Assembly: GCA_947455805.1 (NCBI GenBank)
Contig: CANGSN010000003.1
Location: 1-32,380 of the forward strand
Source: Planctomycetota bacterium
GTDB taxonomy: Bacteria > Planctomycetota > UBA1135 > UBA2386
Reading direction: 5' to 3'
DNA length: 32,380 bases
Every line of letters starts with the position of its first letter. Positions within the stretch are counted from its first letter, which is position 1. This document shows, in pieces, positions 1-7,906 of the stretch. Position numbers and translations under genes: made by a program. The notes below the pieces were generated by a model. That model ran no database searches and was not told the origin of the DNA. It saw only the letters and a list, made by a program, of their open reading frames with translations.

Positions 1-345
1 CCGCTCGCCGGCCACTCGCTGCCCGCAGCGGCGCTGCCCGAGTTGCTCGCCCACGCCGCGAGCCTTCGCTTCTTCGTCGCCAACGACGTCGCGGTCGTGC
101 GTTCGCCCGGGCACACCTCGCTCGTCCTCGGCAGCGGCGAAGCCGCCGACATGGTGCTGCACAAGCCGCCGCACGGCGTGCACGACGAGACGCTGGCGCC
201 CGCCCTGCGCACACGCGGCACGGCGATCGAAGCCGGCGTGCCCGACGGCGAACTGCGGCGGCGCTTCGCGGCGTTCGGCGAACGCGAAGCGGTGTTGCCA
301 CCGGCGCTGGCGGCACGGCGCCGAGGCGAACCGGCCGCGCGCTGA
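1..345 (+). CDS. C-terminal part of an unidentified protein (5' end outside window)
   Basis: The reading frame is open from the first base and ends in TGA, giving about 114 residues of a protein whose start lies upstream. It begins PLAGHSLPAAALPEL and contains FFVANDVAVVRSPGH. The tail is Arg/Ala-rich. I recognise no domain, signal peptide or membrane segment. The frame is supported by strong third-position G/C bias and ordinary amino-acid composition. It ends 60 nt before the next gene on the same strand. The TTG at 43 could be taken as a start, but the open frame continues upstream of it, so a truncated longer gene is more likely. Confidence 0.6.
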   Translation, partial: PLAGHSLPAAALPELLAHAASLRFFVANDVAVVRSPGHTSLVLGSGEAADMVLHKPPHGVHDETLAPALRTRGTAIEAGVPDGELRRRFAAFGEREAVLPPALAARRRGEPAAR

Positions 346-389
346 ACGCCGCCCCGGCACCGCACCCTCGCCCTGCGCGGGCACGGACC

Positions 390-395
390 TAGACT
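390..395 (+). promoter_or_regulatory. -10-like hexamer TAGACT upstream of the first glycosyltransferase gene
   Basis: TAGACT lies 10 nt before the ATG at 406 and fits the TANNNT pattern seen before several other genes in this window. No convincing -35 was found. If used, transcription would start only a few bases before the start codon. It is a weak call on its own, supported mainly by the recurrence elsewhere. Confidence 0.3.
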
Positions 396-405
396 GCGCG
401 CCCCC

Positions 406-2154
406 ATGCCCGCTGCTCCGGATCGCCGCCTGCTCGCCCTGTTGCTCGCCGCGGCGGCGTTCTGGACGTGGCTCGCGTTCGGCGTGCACACCGTCGAGAT
501 CATCGGCGGCGAACTCGACCAGTACGTCGTGCGCGCGCGCGCGATCCTCGCCGGCAGCGACAACAAGGATCCCTACCACCCAGCCGGCTATCCGCTGTGG
601 ATCGCGGCGCTCGGCTGGTGCGGCGTCGAACCGTTCGCCGCCGCGCGCGCGCTCGGCGTCGGCTTCGGCCTCGTGCTGCTGTGGGCGAGCCACGGCCTGG
701 CGCGACTCTGGCTGCCGCCGTTCGCGTCCCTGCTGGTGGCCGCGATCGTCGCGTTGTCCGAGTTCGTGGTGACCACCACCGTGCAGGCGTGCAGCGACGT
801 GCCGGCGGCGGCGATGGGCACCGTCGCCCTGCTGCACTGGTGCCGCGCCGCGCGCTTGGGCGTCACCACGCGCCAGCTCGTGCTCGGCGGCCTTTGCCTC
901 GGCATCGCCACGTCGTTCCGTTCGCCGGCCCTGTGGCTCGGCGCGGGCTTCCTGCCGCTGCTGTGGAACGTCGCCCCGGCACACCCGCTGCGCGAGCGGC
1001 TGCGCCGCGTCGGCTGGACCGCGCCGGCGCTGGTCGTCGGCCAGCTGCCGCACTTCGTCTGGTTCGCGCACGTGTTCGGCTCGCCGCTGCACAACCTCGC
1101 GTGGCACAGCCTCGTGCTGAAGTTCCATTGCCACTACGACGAACCACAGTGGCTGGCCGCAGCTCCGCGCTACGACGAGATCCTGCGCGCCGAGTGGACC
1201 TCGTGGCTGTGGCCGGCGGCGCGCGATGCGCTGCAATACCTCGGGTCCGGCCTCGCCAACGGCCTCGGCGTCGGCGTCGCGACGGCACCGGCGATCGCCC
1301 TGTCGCTCGCGGTGCTCGCCGGCTTCCTGCACGCGCTCTGGCGCGGCGATCGCGCGCGGGTCGTGCTGGCCCTGGCCACGCTCTGCTACGCCTCGCTGCT
1401 GGCCGCGATGTTCCGGCCGATGGACCGCTTCACGATCCCGCAGCTGCTGCCGGCCGTGCTCGCGCTGGCGGTGCCGTTCGCGCGCCGCGACGAAGCGCGG
1501 CGAGCCACCGCCGTGCTGGTGTTGCTGCTCGCCGTCGTCGCCTTCCGCGCCACCGACGTGCTGCGCGGTTTCCCGCTGCTGCACGCGCACGCCGAACGCG
1601 CCGCCGTCGCCGCACTCGGCGCCGAACGCGGCGAGCCGGCGCGCGCGCTGGTCTGGCCGTTCTTCGCGTTCGTCGGCGACGATCCGTGGACCGAACTGCG
1701 GCGACACCTGCACGCGTACGACCAGGAGTTCGCCGTGCTGTCGCGCACGACGTCGCGCCCCGCCATCGAGGCGCTGCTGGCGCAACCGCTGCCGCCAGAC
1801 TTCGCCATCGTGCGCAACGACGAACTGCTGGTGCTCGACGCGACGCACACGCCGACGCCATGGCTCGCGGCCGCGAGCGCCACGCCGCGCGATGGCGCGC
1901 TGCACCTGCAGCTCGAACGCACGACGACGGCGCCGGGCGACGACCCGATCTTGATGGCGGCGTTCCTGGTCGGCGTGCCACGCGACGGCGCCTTCGCTTG
2001 GCAGCACGTGCCGCTGGTCCCGACCGGCGAACGCAGCTACGCGTTCGACCTGCCCGCCGGTGCCCTGCGCGGCCTGCGCTGTCGCTTGGTGCCGGCCGTG
2101 ATCCACACCTCCGGCATGATCCGCCGCGGCACGCCGTTCGAGGTCACGCCGTGA
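406..2154 (+). CDS. GT-C-type glycosyltransferase-like integral membrane protein, copy 1
   Basis: A 582-residue polytopic membrane protein with about ten hydrophobic segments, starting with one at residues 8-25. Just after it comes an acidic luminal motif, GGELDQY (E36, D38), followed by DPYHPAGYP (55-63). This resembles the first-loop acidic motif and the following P/Y-rich stretch of polyprenyl-phosphate-dependent GT-C enzymes (PMT/ArnT type, GT39/GT83-like). Such enzymes move a sugar from a lipid carrier to a protein or glycan outside the membrane; the substrate cannot be read here. The last 110 or so residues look like a soluble beta-rich domain. The next gene encodes a paralogue with the same architecture and overlaps this one by 3 nt (GTGA), so the two are probably co-translated. 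The family call is from motif and topology only. Confidence 0.72.
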   Translation: MPAAPDRRLLALLLAAAAFWTWLAFGVHTVEIIGGELDQYVVRARAILAGSDNKDPYHPAGYPLWIAALGWCGVEPFAAARALGVGFGLVLLWASHGLARLWLPPFASLLVAAIVALSEFVVTTTVQACSDVPAAAMGTVALLHWCRAARLGVTTRQLVLGGLCLGIATSFRSPALWLGAGFLPLLWNVAPAHPLRERLRRVGWTAPALVVGQLPHFVWFAHVFGSPLHNLAWHSLVLKFHCHYDEPQWLAAAPRYDEILRAEWTSWLWPAARDALQYLGSGLANGLGVGVATAPAIALSLAVLAGFLHALWRGDRARVVLALATLCYASLLAAMFRPMDRFTIPQLLPAVLALAVPFARRDEARRATAVLVLLLAVVAFRATDVLRGFPLLHAHAERAAVAALGAERGEPARALVWPFFAFVGDDPWTELRRHLHAYDQEFAVLSRTTSRPAIEALLAQPLPPDFAIVRNDELLVLDATHTPTPWLAAASATPRDGALHLQLERTTTAPGDDPILMAAFLVGVPRDGAFAWQHVPLVPTGERSYAFDLPAGALRGLRCRLVPAVIHTSGMIRRGTPFEVTP

Positions 2155-3971
2155 CCGACACCACGACCAGCGCGGCGACGCACGGCGCGCGCGACCTGCG
2201 CACCGCGCTGCTGCTCGGCGCCGCCACAGCACTGGCGTTCGCGCTGCTCGGCCCGTGGCTGCATCCCGCCGCTGGCGTCGGCGGCGAGATGGACGACTAC
2301 GAAGGGCGCGCCATGCGCATGGCGAACGGTGAAGCCGCCGGCGATCCATACCACCCGTACGGTCCGTCCCTGCTGATGCTCGCCGCGATGCAGTTCGGCC
2401 TCGGGCCCCTGGCGGCCGGCCGGCTGGTCAGCGCCATCGCCGCCGGCGTGCTGGTCGCCGCCAGCCATCGCCTGCTGCGTGCGTTCGTCGGTCCGCGGAC
2501 CGCCGGGCTCGGCGCGCTCGCCGTCGCCACCACCGGCATCACGTTCGCCAACGCCATGCTCGCGAGCTCCGACATGCCGGCGGCGGCCTTCGTGGCGCTC
2601 GCCCTGCTCGGCTGGCAGCGCGCTGCGGCCTCGGCGCGCACGGCACTCGCCGCCAGGGCGACGTTCGCGGCAAGCGTGGCGTTCGGCCTGGCGCTGGCGT
2701 GCCGTTCGTCGTCGATGTTCGTCGCCGCCGGCGCCTTGCCGCTGTTCGTGTTCGTGCCCTGGCGAACGGCGCTCGCACGCATCGCCGTCACCGGCCTCGG
2801 CACGGCGCTCGGGCTCGCACCGCACTGGCTGGCGACGCGCATCTGGGGCGCTGGCCCGCCGCATCCCGGCAACGCCGCCAACCTGGTGCTGAAGTACCGC
2901 CTCGGCTTCGACTACGACCGCATCGGCCAGATGGATGCGGGGGCGATCCAGCAGGACCTGCGCGAGCACTGGTTCGAGTACCTGCAGCGCGGCCTCGGCG
3001 ACGTGTGGACGCTGCTGACGAACGACCTCGCGCGCGCGCTCACCACGAGCGCCCCCGGCCTCGTCACCGCAGCGCTCGCCCTCGTGCTCACGATCGCGCT
3101 GCTGCTCGGGCTCGTGACGCGCGACCGCCGCCAGCACACGCTGGCGCTCGCCGGTCTCGCCTACGCTGCGCTCCTCGGCCTGACGTTCACGCCGATCGAT
3201 CGCATGCTGCTGCCGCTGCTGCCAGCGACGGTGCCGATGCTGCTCGCCGCCGGCGCCCGCGTCGGTCCGCGCGTTGCCACAGCACTCGGCGCGCTGGTGC
3301 TGGCGACCACGCTGGCGTCGCTGCCGCGCGCCGCCGAGGACTTCGCCGGCATGCAGGTCGACGAGCACTTCGCGGCGATGCGCGAACGCGTGCAGCGCGA
3401 CAGCCGGCCGCTGGTGTTCCTGTGCGACTTCGGCCGCACCGGCGACGTGCCCGGTGCGTTGCTGCTCGCGACGTTCGCAGGTTGGCGCGGCCTCGCCCCC
3501 GACGCGCAAGTCGCGTGGTTGCGCGACCAGGTCGAACGCCACCACGCCGACTACGTCGTCTACAGCCGCGGGCGTTCGCACGAACTGCTGGCCACACTGC
3601 GCAGCGCGACCTTGCCGCCGGGCTGGACGATCGAACGCGACGACGCGGTGTTCGTGCTGCGCGTGCCGCCGCCGCCGGTGCTCGGCGACTGGCAGACGCG
3701 CGTCGTCCGCGACGGCAACGAGCACGTGCTGAGCTTCCAGGTGCCGCCGCTGCCGAACGGTGGTGTCGTCGCCTCGGCGGGCTTCGTCGTGCGCAGCCCG
3801 GACGGGTCGACGCAGCTGCTGCCGGCGGCGAAGCGGGAGGACGGTTCCTACGAGCTGCGCGTGCCGGTGGCGCCGACGCTGGTCGGTGCGCACGGCCTGA
3901 CGCCGGTCGTCATCGCCGAGCCGGGCGGCGTGATCCGCGGCACGCCGCTCGAACACACGTTCACGAACTGA
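2151..3971 (+). CDS. GT-C-type glycosyltransferase-like integral membrane protein, copy 2
   Basis: A 606-residue protein starting at a GTG that overlaps the TGA of copy 1. Copy 2 keeps the same order of features: N-terminal TM helix, GGEMDDY (E46, D48), DPYHPYGP (65-72), an internal NLVLKYRLGFDYD matching HSLVLKFHCHYDE of copy 1, multiple TM helices, and a C-terminal beta-rich domain ending in IRGTPLEHT (copy 1: IRRGTPFEV). This is a tandem duplication followed by strong divergence. The same frame is open far upstream inside copy 1, but the coupled GTG and the homology place the true start here. The pair may form a heterodimer or act on successive sugars; that is inference. The gene ends 39 nt before the convergent leucine-rich-repeat gene. 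Confidence 0.72.
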   Translation: MTDTTTSAATHGARDLRTALLLGAATALAFALLGPWLHPAAGVGGEMDDYEGRAMRMANGEAAGDPYHPYGPSLLMLAAMQFGLGPLAAGRLVSAIAAGVLVAASHRLLRAFVGPRTAGLGALAVATTGITFANAMLASSDMPAAAFVALALLGWQRAAASARTALAARATFAASVAFGLALACRSSSMFVAAGALPLFVFVPWRTALARIAVTGLGTALGLAPHWLATRIWGAGPPHPGNAANLVLKYRLGFDYDRIGQMDAGAIQQDLREHWFEYLQRGLGDVWTLLTNDLARALTTSAPGLVTAALALVLTIALLLGLVTRDRRQHTLALAGLAYAALLGLTFTPIDRMLLPLLPATVPMLLAAGARVGPRVATALGALVLATTLASLPRAAEDFAGMQVDEHFAAMRERVQRDSRPLVFLCDFGRTGDVPGALLLATFAGWRGLAPDAQVAWLRDQVERHHADYVVYSRGRSHELLATLRSATLPPGWTIERDDAVFVLRVPPPPVLGDWQTRVVRDGNEHVLSFQVPPLPNGGVVASAGFVVRSPDGSTQLLPAAKREDGSYELRVPVAPTLVGAHGLTPVVIAEPGGVIRGTPLEHTFTN

Positions 3972-3972
3972 C

Positions 3973-4009
3973 CGGTGGCGGTGTCCCACGCGCGCGACCG
4001 AGGCGACCG
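3973..4009. terminator. Possible bidirectional terminator between convergent genes
   Basis: An imperfect inverted repeat fills the short gap between two converging genes. The arm at 3973-3982 (CGGTGGCGGT) can pair, with one mismatch and a small bulge, with 3997-4009 (ACCGAGGCGACCG). There is no T-tract on either side, so a standard intrinsic terminator is not shown. The position is the main argument. Confidence 0.25.
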
Positions 4010-4010
4010 C

Positions 4011-5564
4011 TCAGCGCGGAGCCGTGGGCAGTGTCTGGCCATTCAGCACCCGCAGACGCGGCAGCGAGCGCAGGCGCTTGAAGGTCTCCAAGTCGCTGAG
4101 GAACCCATGCTGCAGATCGAGCTCCTCGAGCCCGGTCATGGCGACGAGCGTCTCGAGGCTGGCCGCGGTGAGGCGCATCTGGCGCAGATCGAGGGCGCGC
4201 AGCTTCGGCATCGTCGCCAAGAAGGCGATACCGCGATCGGTGATGCGATCACAGGCCGCGAGCGACAACCGCTGCAGGCCCGGCAGGTGCTCGGCGATCG
4301 CCTGCAACAGGGCATCCGGATAGTCGCCGCACAGTTCCAGCGACTCGAGTCCGCGGGGCAGGCCGGCGACGAAGTCGACGCCGTCCAACTGCCCGCCGAA
4401 GGCGCCGAGCACGCGCAGGCTGCCACCACCCACCGCGTTCGCGCCACCGAGCAGAGCCAGCTGCGAGCTGCGCCAGTGGCCGCTGCCGATGTCGAGCGAA
4501 CGCAGACGCGATGCCGTGCCGAGGGCCAGCAGGGTCGCCTCGCCCGGCCCCATGCCGATCCGATCGGCGTGCCGCTGGGCGCGGGCGCGCACGACGCGGC
4601 CGATGTCGTCGTCGGCCTCGGTGCCGTTGCGCCAGTTCATGCCGTCGATCGCCGACAGGTCGAGTTCCTCGAGCTCCGGCAGTTCGGCGAGACGCGCCAG
4701 CACGCTGTCGTGAAGCTGCTGGCAGCCGCGCAGCGACAGCCGACGAAGCGTGCGACAACCGAGCAAAGCGACGACACCGTCGTCGACGAACCCGTGGTTG
4801 AACGACAGGTCGAGCCTGCGCAGCCACCGCGCGCGTGGCAGCAGGGCCAGCAGCTCGTCGTCGGTGTCCATGCAGCGCATCGTCAGCGACGTCAGCAGCG
4901 GCAGCGCTTCGAGTGCTGCGGCGAACACCGGGCGCTCCGCCGGGCCGAGGCGGCCGAGGCGCACGGTCCCCGACAGCTCGAGGCGACGCAGCTTCGGGAA
5001 GCCGAGCAGCACGGGCCAGCTGGCGGCAGTGACATGACGAGGATCGCTCGGGGCCACGGTCTTCAAGCCGAGCCCGAACGACTCGTTCCACGGTTCGCGC
5101 ACACGCAGGACCTGCAGTTCACGCAGCGGCGCCAGCGCCGCGATCACTTCGTCGTCGCCGCCGACGACCTCCACCGCGCGGGTGTCGTTCGGCAAGGCCT
5201 TGGCGGAGGCCACGTCGTGTACGAACACCACGGCCGGCTCCACGGCGGGGTCCTGTTCTGGGTCGACCGCGTGCGTCGGCTCGAGCTCGACACAGGTCGG
5301 CGTTCGCGCCCACACCGCGACGCCGACCACGACCGACGCGGCGAGCAGCACCGTCGCGGCCGTCAGCCAGTTCGCCGTCCGCGTCCTCGGCGCAGGCTGC
5401 GCCGCGAGCCGCGCCTGCACGCCAGCGAGCAGGTCGGGCGGCTCCGCGCCGCCGAGCCGTTCGGCCAGGGCCCAGTCCATCACCGGGTCGTCCGGTGCGC
5501 GCACCGGCTCTCGATCGCCAGCAGGACCAGAAGGCTGACCGGGCCTGTCGTCGTCGTTCGTCAT
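4011..5564 (-). CDS. Membrane-anchored leucine-rich-repeat protein, probable anti-sigma/sensor partner of the adjacent ECF sigma factor
   Basis: 517 residues. Residues 1-62 are polar and cytoplasmic-looking, with DDPVMDWALAERLGG and PPDLLAGVQARLA, as in the N-terminal tails of planctomycete one-TM proteins paired with ECF factors. A single TM helix follows at about 66-86. The rest is extracytoplasmic: an acidic linker, then from about residue 170 a long run of leucine-rich repeats (units such as LRRLELSGTVRLG, LEELDLSAIDG, LRALDLRQMRLT) of the cysteine-containing/ribonuclease-inhibitor-like style. The ATG start overlaps the sigma-factor stop (ATGA), so the two are translationally coupled. The frame stays open upstream through the sigma gene, which is a high-GC artefact. 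The anti-sigma role is inferred from coupling and topology; no zinc-finger anti-sigma motif is visible. Confidence 0.75.
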   Translation of the reverse strand: MTNDDDRPGQPSGPAGDREPVRAPDDPVMDWALAERLGGAEPPDLLAGVQARLAAQPAPRTRTANWLTAATVLLAASVVVGVAVWARTPTCVELEPTHAVDPEQDPAVEPAVVFVHDVASAKALPNDTRAVEVVGGDDEVIAALAPLRELQVLRVREPWNESFGLGLKTVAPSDPRHVTAASWPVLLGFPKLRRLELSGTVRLGRLGPAERPVFAAALEALPLLTSLTMRCMDTDDELLALLPRARWLRRLDLSFNHGFVDDGVVALLGCRTLRRLSLRGCQQLHDSVLARLAELPELEELDLSAIDGMNWRNGTEADDDIGRVVRARAQRHADRIGMGPGEATLLALGTASRLRSLDIGSGHWRSSQLALLGGANAVGGGSLRVLGAFGGQLDGVDFVAGLPRGLESLELCGDYPDALLQAIAEHLPGLQRLSLAACDRITDRGIAFLATMPKLRALDLRQMRLTAASLETLVAMTGLEELDLQHGFLSDLETFKRLRSLPRLRVLNGQTLPTAPR

Positions 5565-6106
5565 CGTTCTCGCCTCCGTTCGATGCAGCTCCGCAGCACA
5601 GCACGCAGGCGCTGCAGCAGCGTGCGCACGCCGTGTTCGCCGAGGCCGAGCTCGGCGCCGAGTTCGGCACGTCCGAGGCCATCGCGGTAGGTCCGCTCCA
5701 ACGCGATCCGCGAACGCTCCGGCAGTTCGCCAAGGCAGCGGTCGAGCGCCGCCAGCCAGCCGGCACCGTCGAGGTCGCCGCGCCTCAGCAGATCGCGCTG
5801 CCAGGCCTGTTCCGCAGCTTCCGCGTGCAGGGCAGCACGACGTCGCTCGCCGCGCTGCTCGCGCAGCCACAGGTGCTTCGCCGTCTGCCGCAGGAACGCC
5901 GCCGCCTCCGCACCGCTCCACGCGAGCACACCGCGCTGCAGCGCCACCACCAGGGCATCCTGCGCGATCGCCTCGGCTTGCTGGCCCCGGCAACCGAGCA
6001 CGTGCAGGAAGCGCCACACGGCGGCCTGATGGCCACGGACGAAGGCCGCGACGTGCTCGTCGCGATCGGTGGCTGGTTGCGTCGGCGGTTCGCTCAAGCG
6101 GGTCAC
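5561..6106 (-). CDS. ECF-family RNA polymerase sigma factor
   Basis: About 181 residues. Region 2 is seen at about 18-60 (HVAAFVRGHQAAVWRFLHVL, then AEAIAQDALVVALQRG). Region 4 is near the C-terminus (LPERSRIALERTYRDGL, then AELGAELGLGEHGVRTLLQRLR, a helix-turn-helix that would contact the -35 element). It lacks region 1 and region 3, as ECF factors do. I chose the GTG at 6106 because GGGGGA lies 9 nt upstream. A TTG three codons later and further starts upstream are also possible. The gene sits 56 nt downstream of the rlmN-like gene and overlaps the leucine-rich-repeat membrane protein by 4 nt. This suggests a signal-transduction pair that reads an extracytoplasmic cue. Confidence 0.82.
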   Translation of the reverse strand: MTRLSEPPTQPATDRDEHVAAFVRGHQAAVWRFLHVLGCRGQQAEAIAQDALVVALQRGVLAWSGAEAAAFLRQTAKHLWLREQRGERRRAALHAEAAEQAWQRDLLRRGDLDGAGWLAALDRCLGELPERSRIALERTYRDGLGRAELGAELGLGEHGVRTLLQRLRAVLRSCIERRRER

Positions 6107-6162
6107 GCGCCACAGTCCCCCGTCGAGCACCAGGAGTACGCAGCGAACCCGGAAAACCCGGG

Positions 6163-7194
6163 TCAGGACGTCGGCGCCGCTGGCTGGCGATCGCGCAGGC
6201 GCAGCTGCCCGCACGCCGCCTCGGCATCAGGCCCGCTCGAGTCGCGGATCGTCGCCAGGATGCCGCGGCTCTTCACTGCGCGCACCATGGCGATGATGCG
6301 CTCGCGGCTCGGCGCCGCGAACGGCAGCCCGTCGACCGGGTTGTAGACGATGAAGTTCACGTAGCCGCGCACGCCCTGCAGCAGCGTGCACAGTTCGTCG
6401 ACGTCCTGGTCGGTGTCGTTGATGCCCGCCAGCATCGTCCACTCGATCTGCACCGGCGTGCCGACCTCGCGCGCATAGGCGTCGGCGGCCGCGGCGATCT
6501 CCGGCAGCGGGTCCTTGTGCGCGCGCGGCAGCAGTTCGCGGCGCTTCTGCTCGTTGGCGCTGTGCAGCGACCACGCGAGGCACGGCTTGACCGCGAACTG
6601 GCGCATGCGTTCGAGCGGCTTCACACCGCCGACGGTCGAGAACGTCTGCTTCTTCGCCGAGATCAGCACCTCGTCGCGGATGCGCGCCACCGCGGCCATG
6701 ACGTTGTCGAGGTTGTGCGACGGCTCGCCCATGCCCATGAACACGATGCGGTCGATGCGCATCACGCGCCGCGCGTGCACGATCTGCTCGACGATCTCGT
6801 CGGTCGACAGGTGGCGCTCGACGCCGAACAGGCCCGACGCGCAGAAGCGGCAGCCGACCGCGCAGCCGACCTGCGTCGACACGCAGCAGGCGCCGACCGG
6901 CATCGCCACCGTCTCGACCTTCTTGCCGTCGCGCAGCTCGAGCAGCAGCTTGACGGTGCCGTCCTTGGCGCGCGTCTCCGCGGCGACGCGCGTCACCAGG
7001 CCGGCGTCGAGCCACTGCTGCAGCACGACCTTCTCGTCCGGTGCGAGCCGCATGCCGTGCTTGTCGAAGTCGACCAGCGTCGGCGTGCGACCGGCGGCCA
7101 CGAGGCGGCGCGCCAGCAGCGCCTTGGCCTCGGGCAGGGCCTTCTGCAGGCCGGAGAGGCCGGAGCCGATCAGGGGTGCGGTCGCGTCCGTCAT
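6163..7194 (-). CDS. rlmN: RlmN-like radical SAM 23S rRNA/tRNA adenine-C2 methyltransferase
   Basis: 343 residues. The radical SAM cluster motif CxxxCxxC is at C111, C115 and C118 (GCAVGCRFCAS). VFMGMGEPSHNLDNV is the family GEP motif, and LAWSLHSANEQKRRELLP is the SLHA-type motif. EWTMLAGIND and VNFIVYNPV follow. The conserved catalytic cysteine lies near the end in AEAACGQL (C328). These define the RlmN/Cfr family, which methylates C2 of A2503 in 23S rRNA (and of some tRNAs) using a methyl-cysteine intermediate. It is somewhat shorter than the E. coli enzyme and departs from consensus in places (FSTVGG in place of the usual STSG region), so a divergent subfamily is possible. The start is the ATG at 7194; an open frame upstream is a shadow. 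It is divergent from the MarR gene, with about 140 nt between them. Confidence 0.85.
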   Translation of the reverse strand: MTDATAPLIGSGLSGLQKALPEAKALLARRLVAAGRTPTLVDFDKHGMRLAPDEKVVLQQWLDAGLVTRVAAETRAKDGTVKLLLELRDGKKVETVAMPVGACCVSTQVGCAVGCRFCASGLFGVERHLSTDEIVEQIVHARRVMRIDRIVFMGMGEPSHNLDNVMAAVARIRDEVLISAKKQTFSTVGGVKPLERMRQFAVKPCLAWSLHSANEQKRRELLPRAHKDPLPEIAAAADAYAREVGTPVQIEWTMLAGINDTDQDVDELCTLLQGVRGYVNFIVYNPVDGLPFAAPSRERIIAMVRAVKSRGILATIRDSSGPDAEAACGQLRLRDRQPAAPTS

Positions 7195-7337
7195 GCGGGG
7201 CGCAAAGTGTGCCGCGGTGCGCGCGCGGCGCCATCCCTGGCTCACCGGCTTCGCGACGGCGAACGGCTGCGCGCCGGCACGAGCGCGATACCACCGCCCG
7301 AAGGCGCGCGCCCCCGCACTACGCCCAACGGCGATGC

Positions 7338-7366
7338 TTGTCATGTCAACCATTGCGGTCGATACT
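7338..7366 (+). promoter_or_regulatory. Sigma70-like promoter TTGTCA-N17-GATACT for the marR-dioxygenase operon
   Basis: TTGTCA (7338-7343, 5 of 6 to the -35 consensus) is followed by exactly 17 nt and GATACT (7361-7366, 4 of 6 to TATAAT). A GTG start codon in the MarR frame begins 6 nt later, where transcription would be expected to start, so the mRNA would be leaderless. The element lies inside an in-frame 5' extension that begins with ATGs at 7334 and 7343, which argues against those starts. TGTCATGTCA (7339-7348) is a short direct repeat that could be part of an operator; that is speculative. Confidence 0.5.
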
Positions 7367-7372
7367 GATCCG

Positions 7373-7906
7373 GTGAACGCGACCCCGCCGAAGCCCCCGC
7401 CCGACGCACCGCTCGACCCCGACAGCGTGCAGGCGGCGCTCAAGCAGCGGCGGCCGTTCCGTTCGCGCCGGCAGGAGACGTTCCTGTGCCTGCTGCTGAC
7501 CGCGGAAGCGACGCGCTGGCCGCTGCTCGACCTGCTCGCCGGCCACGACGAGCTGACGCCGCAGCAATACAACGTGCTGCGCATCCTGCGCGGGGCCGGC
7601 GCCGACGGGTTGCCGACGCTCGAGATCGGCACGCGCATGATCGAACGCACGCCCGGCGTCACGCGGCTGATCGACCGCATGGAGAAGAAGGCGCTGGTGA
7701 CGCGCCAACGCGACCGCGGCGACCGCCGGCAGGTGATCTGCCGCATCACCGAACGCGGCCTCGCCCTGCTGAAGAAGCTCGACAAGCCGATCGACGGGCT
7801 CGAGGACGCAGCGATGGCGGCGCTGAGCGACGCCGAGGTCGAAGCCCTGCTGCCGCTGCTGAACAAGGTGCGGTTGCAGCTGACGCGAGGTCGCGCCCGT
7901 GGCTGA
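7373..7906 (+). CDS. MarR-family winged-helix transcriptional regulator
   Basis: 177 residues from the GTG at 7373. The core has TPQQYNVLRILRGAG, then LEIGTRMIERTPGVTRLIDRMEKKAL (the recognition helix region), then the wing VTRQRDRGDRRQVICRITERG with the characteristic D-R-R. The C-terminal helices would dimerise. This is classic MarR, binding DNA as a dimer and released by small, often phenolic, ligands. The start was chosen because a good promoter ends 6 nt upstream. Two upstream ATGs (7334, 7343) would add 10-13 residues but would overlap that promoter. The gene overlaps the dioxygenase by 8 nt (GTGGCTGA), so the regulator most likely controls its own operon, with an aromatic compound as a plausible ligand (inference). 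Confidence 0.85.
   Translation: MNATPPKPPPDAPLDPDSVQAALKQRRPFRSRRQETFLCLLLTAEATRWPLLDLLAGHDELTPQQYNVLRILRGAGADGLPTLEIGTRMIERTPGVTRLIDRMEKKALVTRQRDRGDRRQVICRITERGLALLKKLDKPIDGLEDAAMAALSDAEVEALLPLLNKVRLQLTRGRARG

Noticed and set aside
468-2150. Long open frame in a second frame running through the first glycosyltransferase gene into the second
   Set aside because: Its translation is Arg/Ala-rich without domains. It is the off-frame of copy 1, and the second gene starts at the GTG at 2151.
6146-6162. Inverted repeat CCCGG-N5-CCGGG just after the rlmN stop
   Set aside because: Only five base pairs and no T-tract. In DNA this GC-rich such stems are expected by chance, so it was not called a terminator.
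5565-7191. Upstream in-frame extensions of the leucine-rich-repeat gene through the sigma-factor region
   Set aside because: The region is occupied by the sigma-factor and rlmN genes in other frames with clear family motifs. The extension is Arg-rich and featureless.
7334-7345. ATG starts for the MarR gene at 7334 and 7343
   Set aside because: They lie upstream of or inside a good TTGTCA-N17-GATACT promoter, so transcripts from it would not include them.
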